This document shows positions 31,366-43,133 of a stretch of DNA of 64,000 nucleotides, in pieces. This stretch comes from Morchella semilibera (Eukaryota; Ascomycota; Pezizomycetes; Pezizales; Morchellaceae). The notes under the pieces were generated by a model. The model did not search any database. It worked only from the letters and a program-made list of their open reading frames with translations, and was not told the origin of the DNA. The translations under genes and the position numbers were made by a program. The stretch is from contig CM018604.1 in NCBI GenBank assembly GCA_009192285.1, positions 1,550,001 to 1,614,000 of the forward strand, given 5' to 3'. Numbering within the stretch: the stretch's first letter is position 1; each line of letters starts with the position of its first letter.

Positions 31366-34300
31366 TGTTGAGGCAGTAAACAATCAAAATGAGCCAATTG
31401 AAAGAATATTCAAGGCTAGTTCGGGAGATACTTTTTGGTGAAACTTGATTTACTGGGTTGAGAAAATCATGGGGCTATGCTAGGTTATATAGGCGAGGAG
31501 GATATACGTCTAAAATGCGTATTTGTTGGTCAGACATAAATTATGCAGCGCAGGCGGTCAGATATGGGTTTCAGGTGTCGGCAGTTAATAGTATTAAAAT
31601 ATGAAGTCGCTGCTCTACATGTTCGTACAAGGTGCATGCATCATGCGGTTTTCCCCCAAGGGGGAGGGAGACTCTGCTATGCATGCAACCCAGCGCCTGG
31701 GCTTGTTTTTGATTTTGATTCATTTATGCCTTTTTTTACGCACTCGGTTTTTCTCCCCTTACGCGCAAGTAGCGATCGCGAATAGATCATCAGTTAATTA
31801 GTAAACCCTGTAATGGTTGGTACGTTTTAGTGATCACTGTCGACGAAAGGTACCTACACACACCCCAATTATGTGTCTAGAGCATTCCTTTCCCCGGGGA
31901 CCGTAGATATATCTAGTACATACATGTACCTACGTATGTACGCAGCAATACTTATGCGGTTCTTTATAAATTTAGTGAAGGTCGAAGAGTTTCATGGTAG
32001 ACTGACATGCCAAGCAATATATTGAAACTTACCAACATTCGAGAGAACAAATAAATGTACGCAAATAGGTATCGGGGGTAAGCAGGGGTTGACCGTTACT
32101 ACATGTATTACTACGTACTATCCCACGATCGACATGAATTGCACAGCGCTCTCAGCTATCTTGAAAAATGCCATAGATCACGGTGAGAGGAAAGTAGCTT
32201 AACAGAGGGATGAATTTAGTAACGGCCCGCTATCGCTGTATATAGGAAGGGATCGACAGTGGACAATGCCAAAGACATTCAAAGGTAACCATACTAAATT
32301 TAGAAACATGTTTTCTCTGGAGTTACAAATAGTGACACATGCACAAGTCAGAGTGTCCTCAGAGCCACAGATCATGTTATGTTAGGAGGTTCATTGGGGG
32401 AGTCAAAATTCCTTGTTTCGAGTTCTAATATGCTGTAGCAGTTTGCTACCTGTTTTAATTCATGCCTTGACGACCGGTGGTATGAATCTTGGTGTGGTAC
32501 ATACAACATGACAATACATATACCTAAACTCAGGTATAATTGTATGATCACCATGTACTGTAAGGATTAAGAAAGATCTAGCGAGCCGCTATTTCCAGTC
32601 AATCTCAAAATTGCTTCTCTGTAGCATGAGGTGTACTTGTATGTTAACCACTCCAGTAACAGGTAACACTCATGCTCAACACTCTTTGCTATTGCAGTAA
32701 AACAGCCCTCAAGTGTGACGGGATATGTAGGGACTACCTGTCACCTATTATCTTGCGATTCATCTCTTAGTAGTACTGCTGTACGTCTGTCCAGCAGCTC
32801 ACAAATCACTGGCGATCAAGCGCCAAGCCCGTCAACGATCGTTTAAACAATTAAGAGTAACAATTACAAGGACGTACGCTTACACCACGCCGCCGGCACA
32901 TGTGTTTCCACGATCACTTAACCGCGTTGCTGTCTACATATTGTGTTTACCGGTAGCGAAGCCCTTGATATAGACGCCTGGGAGTAAATAAATCTCCTAC
33001 AGCGGTATGATGGTACATGTAGTGGTGGTAATGCTGATGGCGAGAAGGGATGCATAATGTTTGCAGCCTTGTTTCGACACGCGCGGGCGTTGTTACGGCA
33101 CCTCCCGGGAACTAGCCTATGCCGCATATGGATCATTGCCATCGAGTACATGAAGGTGCTGTTTACTCCAGGCATGTACCTACTGTAGATAGAGTACTGT
33201 AGAAATTACCTCCGTCCAGGGATTTCTGTTTGAATGATTGGCTGCGTGATAGCATCAGTCTCAGATATTTCCTTTAGTAGCTAGTTTCTGACCCTACTAA
33301 GTTTCTGAGGTATGTATGTGCCTACTATTGTCAGACGGTGAGCATCATGCACTTCATGTATGTATATACACAAATACACTGCGGAATGCATATTATCGTG
33401 CTAACTCTTTCGTGGTACATACCGTGCTGCATATGAATTAAGTGCATCTTTTATCCAATTACTCACTGCTCGGTTCTAAATCCATCGAGCATAAACCGGG
33501 CCATATACTCTACTCATCCGCATAAGCTCGTGTGGATCGAGTGAGTTCCAGCTCAATTGTTGTGTCTTTACAAAGACTTTGTTTGGGCCTGAGGATGTAG
33601 GGGATAAAGATAAACACGAGACATTAGAGCTGCATTAGCCAAAACCAGCAACTGTGACGGGTAGTCGCTTCATGGCCGGCGTAGAACGCGGCCATCCACC
33701 AGCCCCTGTTTCGATCTGGCCCCCATTCAACCGCTCCCCACATAACAGACAGGTACTACATCTATAGTGTGTACATAAAATTAAATTTAACTATGTCTGA
33801 GGCATAATGTGGGCGTTTAGATACATGTACATATTTACTTGTACCTACATGTATATAATACCCTACATTATTGCCCAAAGTACCAGTTGCAACATCGCTA
33901 GAATAAACTATCATGCATCTATTAACCGACAAATTATTAATCGAATAGATACATCAACTCCCATACATATAGTCGAACAACTTAGTGACAGTAGCCCCAC
34001 TGTAACGGACTCTAGGCCAATAGTAGAGCTCGCTCTGGCTTCAGTTATAATGCGGGATACCACCACCAAACAGGGTCCGCCTTAAGCTTCAGGCCGTGAA
34101 CGACTGTACTCGACGCACTCTTCCTCCCTCCCGCTTTCTTGCCGCATTAAACAACATATTATGTAGGATACATAATATTATCTCAAACCAAAAAATAAAA
34201 GAGTCACACACATAGAACCAAAATCTATCATTTACGTGGCACTTCTAGGACCGTTTCATTCTCATGATGTCTCACAGACAAACCGGTATCTTGACTGAAT

Positions 34301-34973
34301 CGAGTGATCGTATATGATTCTATACATATAGTTGCCTGAGGGAGATGGTGCGCAACTGGAGCGAACAAGAAGAGCAGGTACGATCACTCGCATGAAACCT
34401 TATGTAGGGAACTGATGTACTCCCACCATTAACTAAGGACACTTTATGTGCTCAATCGATTCCTGGATTACACATATCGGGGGGACGTGGGGTTCAAGTA
34501 AGGGATTCTTCACAAGCGTTTAGGTTGAGTATGAGATTTTTTTTGTTGGATTAACAAATCGGCATTTTTTGTGGCTATCATCCACATCACTAATGGTGGT
34601 ACCATGCGTTGTTAACACTTCTATCGTTGAACGCTTTCGTAGAATGCCAAAAGGCTTTTAAGCCTGAGTACTGTGATACCGCCATGAATCTTCTTGCTGT
34701 GCACGAAAAATCGAGTTTAGTTGTTTATACCCCAAATGCAAGTATGCTGTGATTCCTAATTTTCAACCGGCGTACTTGGCTACGGCTGATACGCTATCCA
34801 CGTGCAAATCGGAAATAGGAGGGGATACCAAAGACTCTCGAGGTTTACGGAACAAGGCCGCTTGTGATAAAGACTGAATTGCCAAGGTCAGTGCGTAAAG
34901 GATAGTTGGTGAACGTTTATGAATGGTCAGTTAGCATGGTCTGCCCGCCCCCGCCCCGCTCAGATATAACTGT
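31366..34973. other. Long intergenic region; no gene seen
   Basis: About 3.6 kb with only short unconserved frames on both strands. TACATGTA palindromes occur near 31924, 32101, 33014, 33823 and 33846. Confidence 0.5.
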
Positions 34974-35330
34974 ATGCCGCCAGGTTTCTTTCTTTTCAAT
35001 AAAGAGATAGGCAGCATGTTCCGGATTTTAGGGCGTATCCCGGGTTCGAGTTTTCCAACCCAACCTGGACTACCGTTCCGTAAAGGAAAAGGAAAAAAAA
35101 TCATATTTCCAACTGAACGAGGCGGGCGAGGGGTAGGTGGTGGTTTTGTTCTTTTCAGTGAGAACATCCCGCAGAATTGTGTGACAGCTGGAGAGATCGG
35201 CAGGATTCTCGATCTCTTATATCTTCCGGCCGCTCAAAAGAGTTGGAATTATCAAGAACGAGCGTTTTTGTGTGGATATCTAATTCGTTTCGAATTCGTT
35301 TATGAACCGTACCCCGCAAAAATTACCTAA
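34974..35330 (+). CDS. Doubtful 118-aa ORF
   Basis: An ATG-started frame with a Gly/Arg/Lys-rich centre and no recognisable domain, signal peptide or repeats. It stands alone in a large gene-poor stretch. Nothing but its length supports it, so it is listed as a weak candidate. Confidence 0.15.
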   Translation: MPPGFFLFNKEIGSMFRILGRIPGSSFPTQPGLPFRKGKGKKIIFPTERGGRGVGGGFVLFSENIPQNCVTAGEIGRILDLLYLPAAQKSWNYQERAFLCGYLIRFEFVYEPYPAKIT

Positions 35331-37308
35331 AGTGAGGTGGGGGAAAGAAGAAAGAAAACACGGCTTATGAATGGACGGCCCAAGGAGGCTAGCTCTCGCA
35401 TGGGTTGTCTCGGGGAATCGGCTGAGTGGCTCGGAGCTGGGGTGGGGTAATGTATTTGTGGTACCGACCCGGGTACATCAAGGCGGGCGGGCGGGCTGCG
35501 TCTTTGTTGAAGAAACTCGGCAGGCTCCGAACTATGGATTTGGCGATTGGTGGCACGTGGATTGGCATGATGAACGTATCATAGGTGGGACGAGTGGTAT
35601 GTAGGTACTCGTGGGGTAGTAACATTCAAAGGTTTTTTGGGTAACTGATGGCATGCATGAATTTTGTAGATTCCTCCTTGGTATGTATTTATGTGTGCGT
35701 GTCTATGCACCACCGCACACTCTCACCGCTCAAGGCTGTTGAGATAAAAGCTCACATGACAATTCCATGAACGATTGGACACTGGAAGTTCAACATGGTC
35801 AGCACCCGGCAGATGAAAAATACTAGATGGGTCTAAGGTTACATACCATAGACAGCTAGAAGACCCATAAGACGAATGGTAGATAGTCGTACCTTTGTGG
35901 GTTTGACAAGAAGCTCGAGTACGAGAAAGAAGCTTCAAGGAGGAGATAGAGGTAATATAGGAGGATTGATGGGGGTATGAAGTTGCCAAGAATGACCATC
36001 AACTTCTAGTCGCTCGAGTAGCATGCCTACATGTACCCACATACCCCTCCATGTAAACGAGTGTTGTAGTACCTACCAATACTCCCTCGGTACTTGCTGT
36101 AGTAGGTACATCGTGTCCAGTTTTGGACGCACACCTTAAGACCGCATCTCCGATTTTGCATCGCACAGTGAATATGTGGCGCGAAATCTGCTCACTCGCA
36201 TGGTTTATTGACCTTGCCGCCAGGGCGTGCACAATATTCAATACTAGACCCAGTAATCCCACCACCCCGCTGACTGATTGGTCTACATTCATGTATGCAG
36301 CATCTGAGCTTCCTCCCGCTTCTCGATACCAGTGAATATCTGGGTAGACACCCAGATAGGCGATAAACGAGGATATAGCCTGCATTTATTGTTTCCTTCA
36401 TATATCCCTAGAGCACAACACCTCCACCCCGTTGAGTTGGCGTTGACAAAAAGACCATCGATCTGTCTATTGAATAATGGTTGAACAGGCAGTGAGTGTA
36501 TGTAACAAGTTCCCAGGCTCCAAATATGGTACACATCCTGCGGTGCCTTCATAATATACGCACGTACTCTATGCGTAAGGGTGGAGGAGGGTTGTAAAAA
36601 AAAAAAAAACTGACTCTTTTTAGCTCAACTAAAGTCCTATCTACAGTACCGGCAACACTCGCCTCATCTGACGGGAAAAGAATTCCCACAATCAAATACC
36701 GAATATCTTACATGCGGATAGACCCACGGCGCAGAAAATAGAGGGAAAACCTTACCATCGACAAACGCGGGAAGCTAGCTGGTCACAGACTAGGGAGGAG
36801 GGAGGACCTGGAGTATTAACTTGCGCACCTTCACTTCTGCCTTTCCATCAATCGCTCCTCTATTCAATTTTCTCGCTCATAGGATCATTGCTTTTTTTTT
36901 TATCTCGTCGCTTCTCTATTTGTTTCATCAGCTTGCAGATAGGCTGGTGATCCGCAGAAGTGGGAAACCACGAGGATTTTTGGCGAACTGGTTGGTTAGA
37001 GCTGGGGGCTGTTAGAAGAGCCTCACCAGGAATTTCCCAGTCTGTCAATCCTGTACCACACGTCGCAACCTGCTGTGGGCTCATCGTCTTTAGCTGGTAT
37101 CCCAACGGCATCTCTCCCGCCAGAAAATATCTCGAGACCTTGGTTGCATTGAATGGGTTACAGTCCCTGGCTGACCACAAGTAGCTCTCAAGCTGCTGCC
37201 CTCCGTGACCGAGAATACTGAGACCCACTACCGGCCCTGCTTTTCATCTTATAGGCATACTCGGCGATTTATAGCGAAAGAATAAAGGACGACCTGTCAT
37301 CAACCAAA
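35331..37308. other. Intergenic; upstream of the copper regulator
   Basis: No supported gene. It contains a TACATGTA near 36028, an A-run (about 36597-36610) and a pyrimidine-rich stretch around 36820-36930, probably part of the promoter/leader of the copper-fist gene. Confidence 0.45.
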
Positions 37309-39385
37309 ATGCCGATGATGCGCGGTGTAAAGTTTGCCTGGTAAATATTTCTCCTCTTACCCTACCTTTCATTACTTCCGCACACACCTCTCCTTTTAGG
37401 GGTGACGGGGGAACTCAACCTCATGTCTACACCCAGATAGAGACCTTTGCTGATGACCCGGAAAGCGAACCCTGCATACGGGGACATCGCTCATCAAAGT
37501 GTAATCACAGCGATCGGGTGCTAGTACAAGTCCGAAAACCAGGCCGACCATTAAGCAGCTGCCCCCACACCCTTTCATCTACATCCCCAGGCACCTTCGT
37601 TCATTCTCTGCCCAATGGGGAAGATTCTGGGGAGAACAAAGCTGGAAGCTCTATCAGAGTGAGCTGCAGCTGCGATGTCACATCTGTCGCTATCCCAAAG
37701 AGTATGTTCTGTTTTTCCTACCAGGTACATAGACATTGACAGTGGCGTTAGTTGCTTCTTGTGCTTGTGGGACACCTAAGCCGCAGGAGCCTCCGCCCAA
37801 AATACCTCCTCCATCTTCGTTAGCCATAAGTTCTGCTGCCAGTGATTCTGGGGCGCCGATAACCTCGCCTATCTCACCCACATTTCCTCCGATCGTATCA
37901 CCCAGTGCGGTCACTAACGGATCTTCAAACAAAATCGTCAAGCCACAACGACCGAAGAAGAATAGCCAAGCCAGGAAAGGAAGTATAAACATAGGGGAAG
38001 CCGCTCTCGGACAACTACTGGAGCAAGAGAGGGAACGCAGCAGCAGCGCTGAATCTTTGAAGGCAGAAAATACAGCCAGCAATGGGGGCATAACTGGCAT
38101 ATCAAGTGCGAATCGGTCCACTGAAGGAAATGGATCACAAAACTTTGGACTTCCGACGACTCCTACACATGGAGATATTAGTGGATTTCGTCCATCGCAA
38201 GGTCTTGCGCATCCGCAGAACGGAAACACGTTTTTTGAGCGTATAAAAGTTTCTGTTGCGAGTGATCAAATAGAAGGCAAGCCAGACATGCCGGCGGGAG
38301 TTCATAGTTCCTTGGCTGCGGATGCTTGGGACCCTGATGGAAAATCATCTTGGCAGCTATCTCAACCTACTTCTAAGAAGGCAGGCTGTGGAAGCTGTGG
38401 GGGTAAATTAGCACAACCCCCACAACCACAACCACAGCCACAACAGTATATACATCATATATCTACGCAGAATCCACAAGGAACTAGCCCCTGTAATGGC
38501 TCAAACAAAGGAGTCGCAATACAGGCCCAACAAATGGTTATTCCTCAAGTTTCTTGTACGGGGCACCCTTTCTTCCCCGCTCCCCAATATCCCGCTTCGT
38601 ATATTCCGCCTACAAACTTTTCACAGATTCCAAACATGTGGATGTTTCCTACGATTAACCCTGCGATCACACCTCAGGAGTTTGCATGGTTGCAACAACA
38701 AAGAGCAGCTGGTGTTTTCGGCCCCCAGCCGACGTCACAGTTGCCTGGGCATGTGGCAGTGGTTTCTCCAATAAATAACTCCCCAGTTTCCAACACCTCA
38801 TTGACAAACGGCTGGGAACATAATTGTCATTGTGGGCCTGAGTGCAATTGTTTAGGCTGCGCAACACACCCGTTTAATCGGAGGACGGTAGAACATGTGC
38901 GGGAGATGCAATCATTCATGGCCTTTGACAATCACGGGTCTCTGAGCCCACAGCCACACCCAAACCCCACAAACAATAACCGTTTGAACGGGCTTGCTCA
39001 ACAGCTTTCGCAGCCCCAACCCCAACAAAGTGGGTTCGAAATGAATGGGATTCTTTCATCCTCTGTATCTAGCGCACCATCTCCTTCGGGGATATGTTGC
39101 GGAAACAAAAGCAGCCCGGGAAAGCAAATTTCACCTGCGCCTGAAGAGGAGGAAACAGGCCCGGATGGGACTCCAAATGGTACAGACGCTGGCGATGGGC
39201 TTTCGCCAAGTAATTTCCTATATTTCGACTTTCCACTAGGAATGTGTGCACAGACTGGGTCAGGATGCAAGTGCGGAGAAGGATGTACTTGCGTTGGATG
39301 CATCACCCACGGGGGGCATATAGAGCTGGATACTCCTGCTCAAGCGCCCGAGTGGGAAGGTTGGGGGACAGAGGAGGGAAGCTGA
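37309..39385 (+). CDS. Copper-fist transcription factor (Cuf1/Mac1-like)
   Basis: Exons 37309-37340, 37466-37701 and 37752-39385 (third exon alternatively from 37743) give about 633 aa. The N-terminus is a copper-fist: KFAC, then EPCIRGHRSSKCNHSDR and the minor-groove KPGRP motif, ending SSCPH, with an SCSCD pair later. The C-terminus carries two CXCX3CXCX2CX2H boxes (about residues 447-461 and 594-608), the copper-sensing pattern of Cuf1/Mac1. The long Pro/Ser/Asn-rich middle fits an activation region. Such factors switch on high-affinity copper uptake when copper is low. The third-exon acceptor is ambiguous, and several ATGs lie at the start. Confidence 0.88.
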
Positions 39386-39609
39386 AGAAGAACAAGAAGA
39401 AGAAGAAGAAGGAGGCCTAGAAACAGAGTTAAAAGCCATCCTGTCAATACCAGTGTCTTTTTTTTTTTTTTTTTTTTTATTTTCTTTTTGGGATGGGTGT
39501 TTTTTTTATCATGAGGTTTAGCATACTCTTTCCTTTTATTTTTTCCTCCCACTATTTTCCGTTTGGTTCGGGGCTCAGGAGTCGGATGGATATTTCCTTT
39601 TTTTCTTTC

Positions 39610-39642
<33 letters not shown>

Positions 39643-40148
39643 AAAAAAAAAGCTTCTCTTGTACAGATATAGCGGTGGGGATTTGTGCTTACTCCCTTCC
39701 GGTAGATTATTATAAGAAGACACTCCATGTACTTATGATTGATACCCCCTGTGTATACATGTAGATATTGTGGAGCTAAATGGCTAGCGGGTGCCGCTGC
39801 GAGAGGTTGAATTGATTAATACTACACGTAAATATGTATGTAGTAATATCCGAAACTGATGAATACATGTATATAGGATGATTTTAGTTTGGAATAATGA
39901 AAGTGTGTAAAACATCACCCGCTATCACTCGATGGGTGGTTTTCTCCTCCCCTTCAGAGTGGTGGGGTTGGGGTTGGGGTTGGGGTTGCAGTATGATATC
40001 ACCCAGGGCAGGTACTACTGAGGTACACCACCATAATATAGACAATCAGTTTGGACTTCAACTCCAGCAACAACACAGCCCATCGCAAGAATACCACCAT
40101 CTACGCTCCGCACTGTTCATACAGCACCCTCACTCACGCCTTCCTCGT
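39386..40148. other. Low-complexity spacer and leader of the next gene
   Basis: It starts with GAA/AAG-rich sequence after the stop, then long T-runs (39461-39478 and 39597-39643), two TACATGTA sites (about 39762 and 39865) and a G4T2 repeat at 39963-39987. No coding region was seen. Confidence 0.6.
39963..39987 (+). repeat. GGGGTT repeat, potential G-quadruplex
   Basis: Four successive GGGG runs separated by TT occur about 160-185 bp before the ATG of the MoCF-domain gene. The pattern satisfies the usual four-tract quadruplex rule and lies in the presumed promoter or 5' leader. Confidence 0.7.
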
Positions 40149-41298
40149 ATGCTCTCGCGCCTCTCCAAGCTCACTAACCATCTCAAGATGTCATCTACCC
40201 TCACCTCCTCCCTCGCCGACCCCTTCAAGCGGCCTATCCACACCGCAGCCTGCCTTATCATAGGCGACGAAGTCCTCAACGGAAAAGTGCCTCTTCCCGC
40301 CCCTCCTTTCAGATCAGTAAGCTAAGTATTAGTATGAATGTAGACAGTCGACACTAATTCCCCCTACTTTGCCCGCTTCTGTTTCGACCTCGGTATCGAG
40401 CTGAAGCGCATCGAGGTCATATCCGACGATGAGGGCCAGATTGTTGAGGCGGCGCGGCGCATGTCCGCCAACTACGACCTTGTCGTGACGTCCGGTGGCA
40501 TCGGGCCTACGTACGTATCCTCCCCCCCCCCCCCCCCTCTCTCCCCCTCACGCCCTACTAATAAAATACCCCACCCCGCGTCCAGACACGACGACATCAC
40601 CTATCCCTCCCTCGCCACCGCCTTCTCCCTTCCACTCCGTCTCCACGCCGAAACACACCGCCGCATGCGCCTCCTCTCCAAGTCAAAAACGTATTTTAGC
40701 TGGGACGTTCCCTCCCCCGTGCTGACCGCGCGCCTGCGCATGGCAGAACTGCCGGAAGGCGACAGTGTTCGCATCATTTATGTCAGCGACGACGCCTGGG
40801 TGCCCATCGCCGTCATCAATCACAACGTCCATGTGTTGCCCGGGGTGCCGAGCATCTTTGTGTCCCAGCTAGAGGGCCTGCGGGAGGTATTCATAAAAGA
40901 AGGAAGGGTTGGCACGAAGAAGTTAACGAGGGTGATGATTAGTACGCCGTTACATGAGAGTGAGGTGGCCGACTATTTGACGGAGTTGCAGAAAAAGGTG
41001 GGTCCCAGGGGGGTCAAGGTGGGGAGTTATCCGAGGTATGTTGATATTCTATTTTTGCTGGGGAGGTGGGGGGAGGGCGTGTGGTGGTGCTGATTGTGGT
41101 GGTAGATGGGGTAAGGACCATAATACAGTGACGCTTGTCGGCGACGATGAGGCGTATATCGAGAGCCTCGTCAAAGAGGTCGAGGATGGTATCAAGGGCG
41201 CCCGGATCTCCGTTGAAGGCGAAGACGAGGAGGAGACCCCGGATGGGAACATCGAGCAGGCAAATGACGCCGAGGCAAAGGATAGCGAGACAAAGTAG
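40149..41298 (+). CDS. MoCF-biosynthesis-domain protein (CinA/YMR178W-like)
   Basis: Four exons (40149-40286, 40344-40510, 40586-41035, 41106-41298) give 315 aa. A second ATG at 40188 would give 302 aa. The first 13 residues are basic and amphipathic, so the longer form might be mitochondrial. The molybdopterin-binding-like fold shows LIIGDEVLNGK, the VDTNSPYFAR segment, and SGGIGPTHDDITYPS, the signature SGGxGPTxDDxT loop, followed by LPGVPSIF. Fungal relatives (yeast YMR178W) and FAD-synthase N-termini share this domain. The actual reaction is not established. The C-terminus is acidic. Confidence 0.85.
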
Positions 41299-41757
41299 GT
41301 ATAAAGGTGGGTGGAGACCAGGTACATACTAACCATGAAAAAATAAATTTCAAGCACTTGCAGCACCTCTCTTTAGAAGAGGGCTTCTGGCGATGCTGTG
41401 GGGTACACGGCTGTTTTGTAATTACATAGCTTATAGATTACAGTACCGTTGCTGGTGATGATAATAAAGTTCATGGACCATCACTCGTGTATGGTTATCT
41501 TATCAACCGTGATAGTAGCTTTATTTGCATCAATAGCAACCAGTTAATCAATAACAATCAACTAATCAGATCATATCAGATGGGTATTCTTGTAACCAAC
41601 TACATGTACCATGTAATAAGTTCCCAACCCTCAAGTCTCCTAATTATAGACAATTAATTGCTTTTCACAGCATAAACGTCTAGAACCCGCCTATATTCGA
41701 AAACAACCTGTCATACCGTCTAAATAAAGCATGTACATGTAACTACATTATAACTAA
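41299..41757. other. Intergenic between convergent genes
   Basis: A/T-rich sequence between the two 3' ends, with TACATGTA near 41602 and 41732. No gene was seen. It probably holds both polyadenylation regions. Confidence 0.5.
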
Positions 41758-43133
41758 CTACAACATGAACACCGCCGCCAGCACCGCCACCGCACCCACC
41801 CACACACTCTTCCCAACACCGAGGTTTGCGGCCGCACCATAGAACAGATCCTGGTCCGACGGCGACGTGGACCCAGTGGGCGCGCTGGTGGAGCCATTTG
41901 TAGTACCGTTACCGGCACTGTAACTGCACTTCATCAACCCTGTCGGCTTGGGCTTGCTGGGCTCCCACAGAAGGATGTCCTCGAGTCTCTTGGCGAAGGT
42001 TACGTTGCTCATGGTGAGGTCGACCCAGTTCTGCTTCCCGGCAGGCTTGGCCTTATCGTCCCAGGTGCTGGTGCCGTTGGGGTGGATGGTGACGGCGCCG
42101 CCAGTCTTGTTGTAGTGGTAGACGTCGTCGAGGCCGCGAATGGCATAGTAGATTGCCGCAGCTACACGCCGAGGATCAGTAACTCGTCCGAGGGGTTTTA
42201 GTGCAAGAGAAAACAGAGGGCGAACCCACGATCCCAAGAACCATCATCATTTCCGGCACCAATGGTGGCATTCCACACAAACGCAACCGGGTTTGTCTCA
42301 GGGCTCAACTGCGTTGCCAGCTTCGCTCCCATTCTGATGTTCCTACCGACGTACCCGGGCACAAAGGTCAAGGCCTTCTGCCAGTTGTTGAGCACATGGG
42401 CCGCAAAAGTAACATTGTGGTGCGACAGGTTATATGATCTCGGCGCAGACGCATCGGCCTGGACAACAAGCTCGACAACCTTCTTCTTGATGAGTTCCCA
42501 TCCAGTAAGGCCGGAGATGGAGTCGGCCGGTGAATCGACAAGGCGGTAGAGGACATCGAAGAAACCGATGACAGCAATGGTGACACTGTTGTCATCGGCG
42601 GCGGCAAGTAGCTTGCGGTAGAGGATGACCGGGTCTGTGGTGTTGGATCCATCATGGGTGTCCTCAGGCCATTTATCGCCAAGATTTTGTACCCAACCCC
42701 CATAGCGGGTGTAGTCGGGGTCGTAAGTCTAGGGGAATTATTAGGCTTCTACTGATAGAGGATATATGATCTCGGGAGTCTTACGGTGTTGTCGAGCGGC
42801 TTTTGGATGGCTACTGGGACGTCGGGGTGACCGTACCAGGTGTCGACGGCATCAATGGCCGGAGGAGCATATCGTGAGCGAATGCTGGAGACGACACCGA
42901 GGATGTTGGTTTCGCCCCACGTCTCAAAGGCATTTGCAATAGCGAGTGCGTTCACATCGTCAGGCTATAATTTCTCGACATTAGCAAAATTTCAGGCAAT
43001 AATATACGGGAATTATTACCAAATTCCAAAAGTCTGTATCAATGATAATGTTCTTCTTGACACAGGTGTTAGAAGTAGCTGCCAACGCTCCAACTGCGCT
43101 GGTAAGAACGAGAGTAGAAAGAACGGCCTTCAT
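41758..43133 (-). CDS. Secreted GPI-anchored nucleoside-hydrolase-like protein
   Basis: Four exons (43133-43020, 42964-42785, 42728-42230, 42161-41758) give 398 aa. It has a signal peptide (about 1-19). Right after it comes the nucleoside hydrolase calcium-site motif IIIDTDFWNLPDDVNALAIA, equivalent to DxDxxxDD with a slightly longer spacer. IAVIGFFDVLYRL and a HNVTFAAHVLNN region match the secreted fungal branch of the family. The C-terminus has a Ser/Thr/Gly-rich stretch and a hydrophobic tail (VWVGAVAVLAAVFML) typical of a GPI-anchor signal. It would cleave ribonucleosides at the cell surface for nucleobase salvage. Substrate preference cannot be read. Confidence 0.85.

Noticed and set aside
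31543-31801. Overlapping small plus-strand ORFs
   Set aside because: Two competing frames, neither with domain, signal peptide or neighbouring exon.
36860-37228. 122-aa minus-strand ORF upstream of the copper regulator
   Set aside because: No recognisable domain. It lies in the likely promoter/leader and shows no splice or composition support.
39340-39723. 127-aa minus-strand ORF rich in Lys
   Set aside because: It is a translation of T- and TTC-rich low-complexity sequence opposite the copper gene end.
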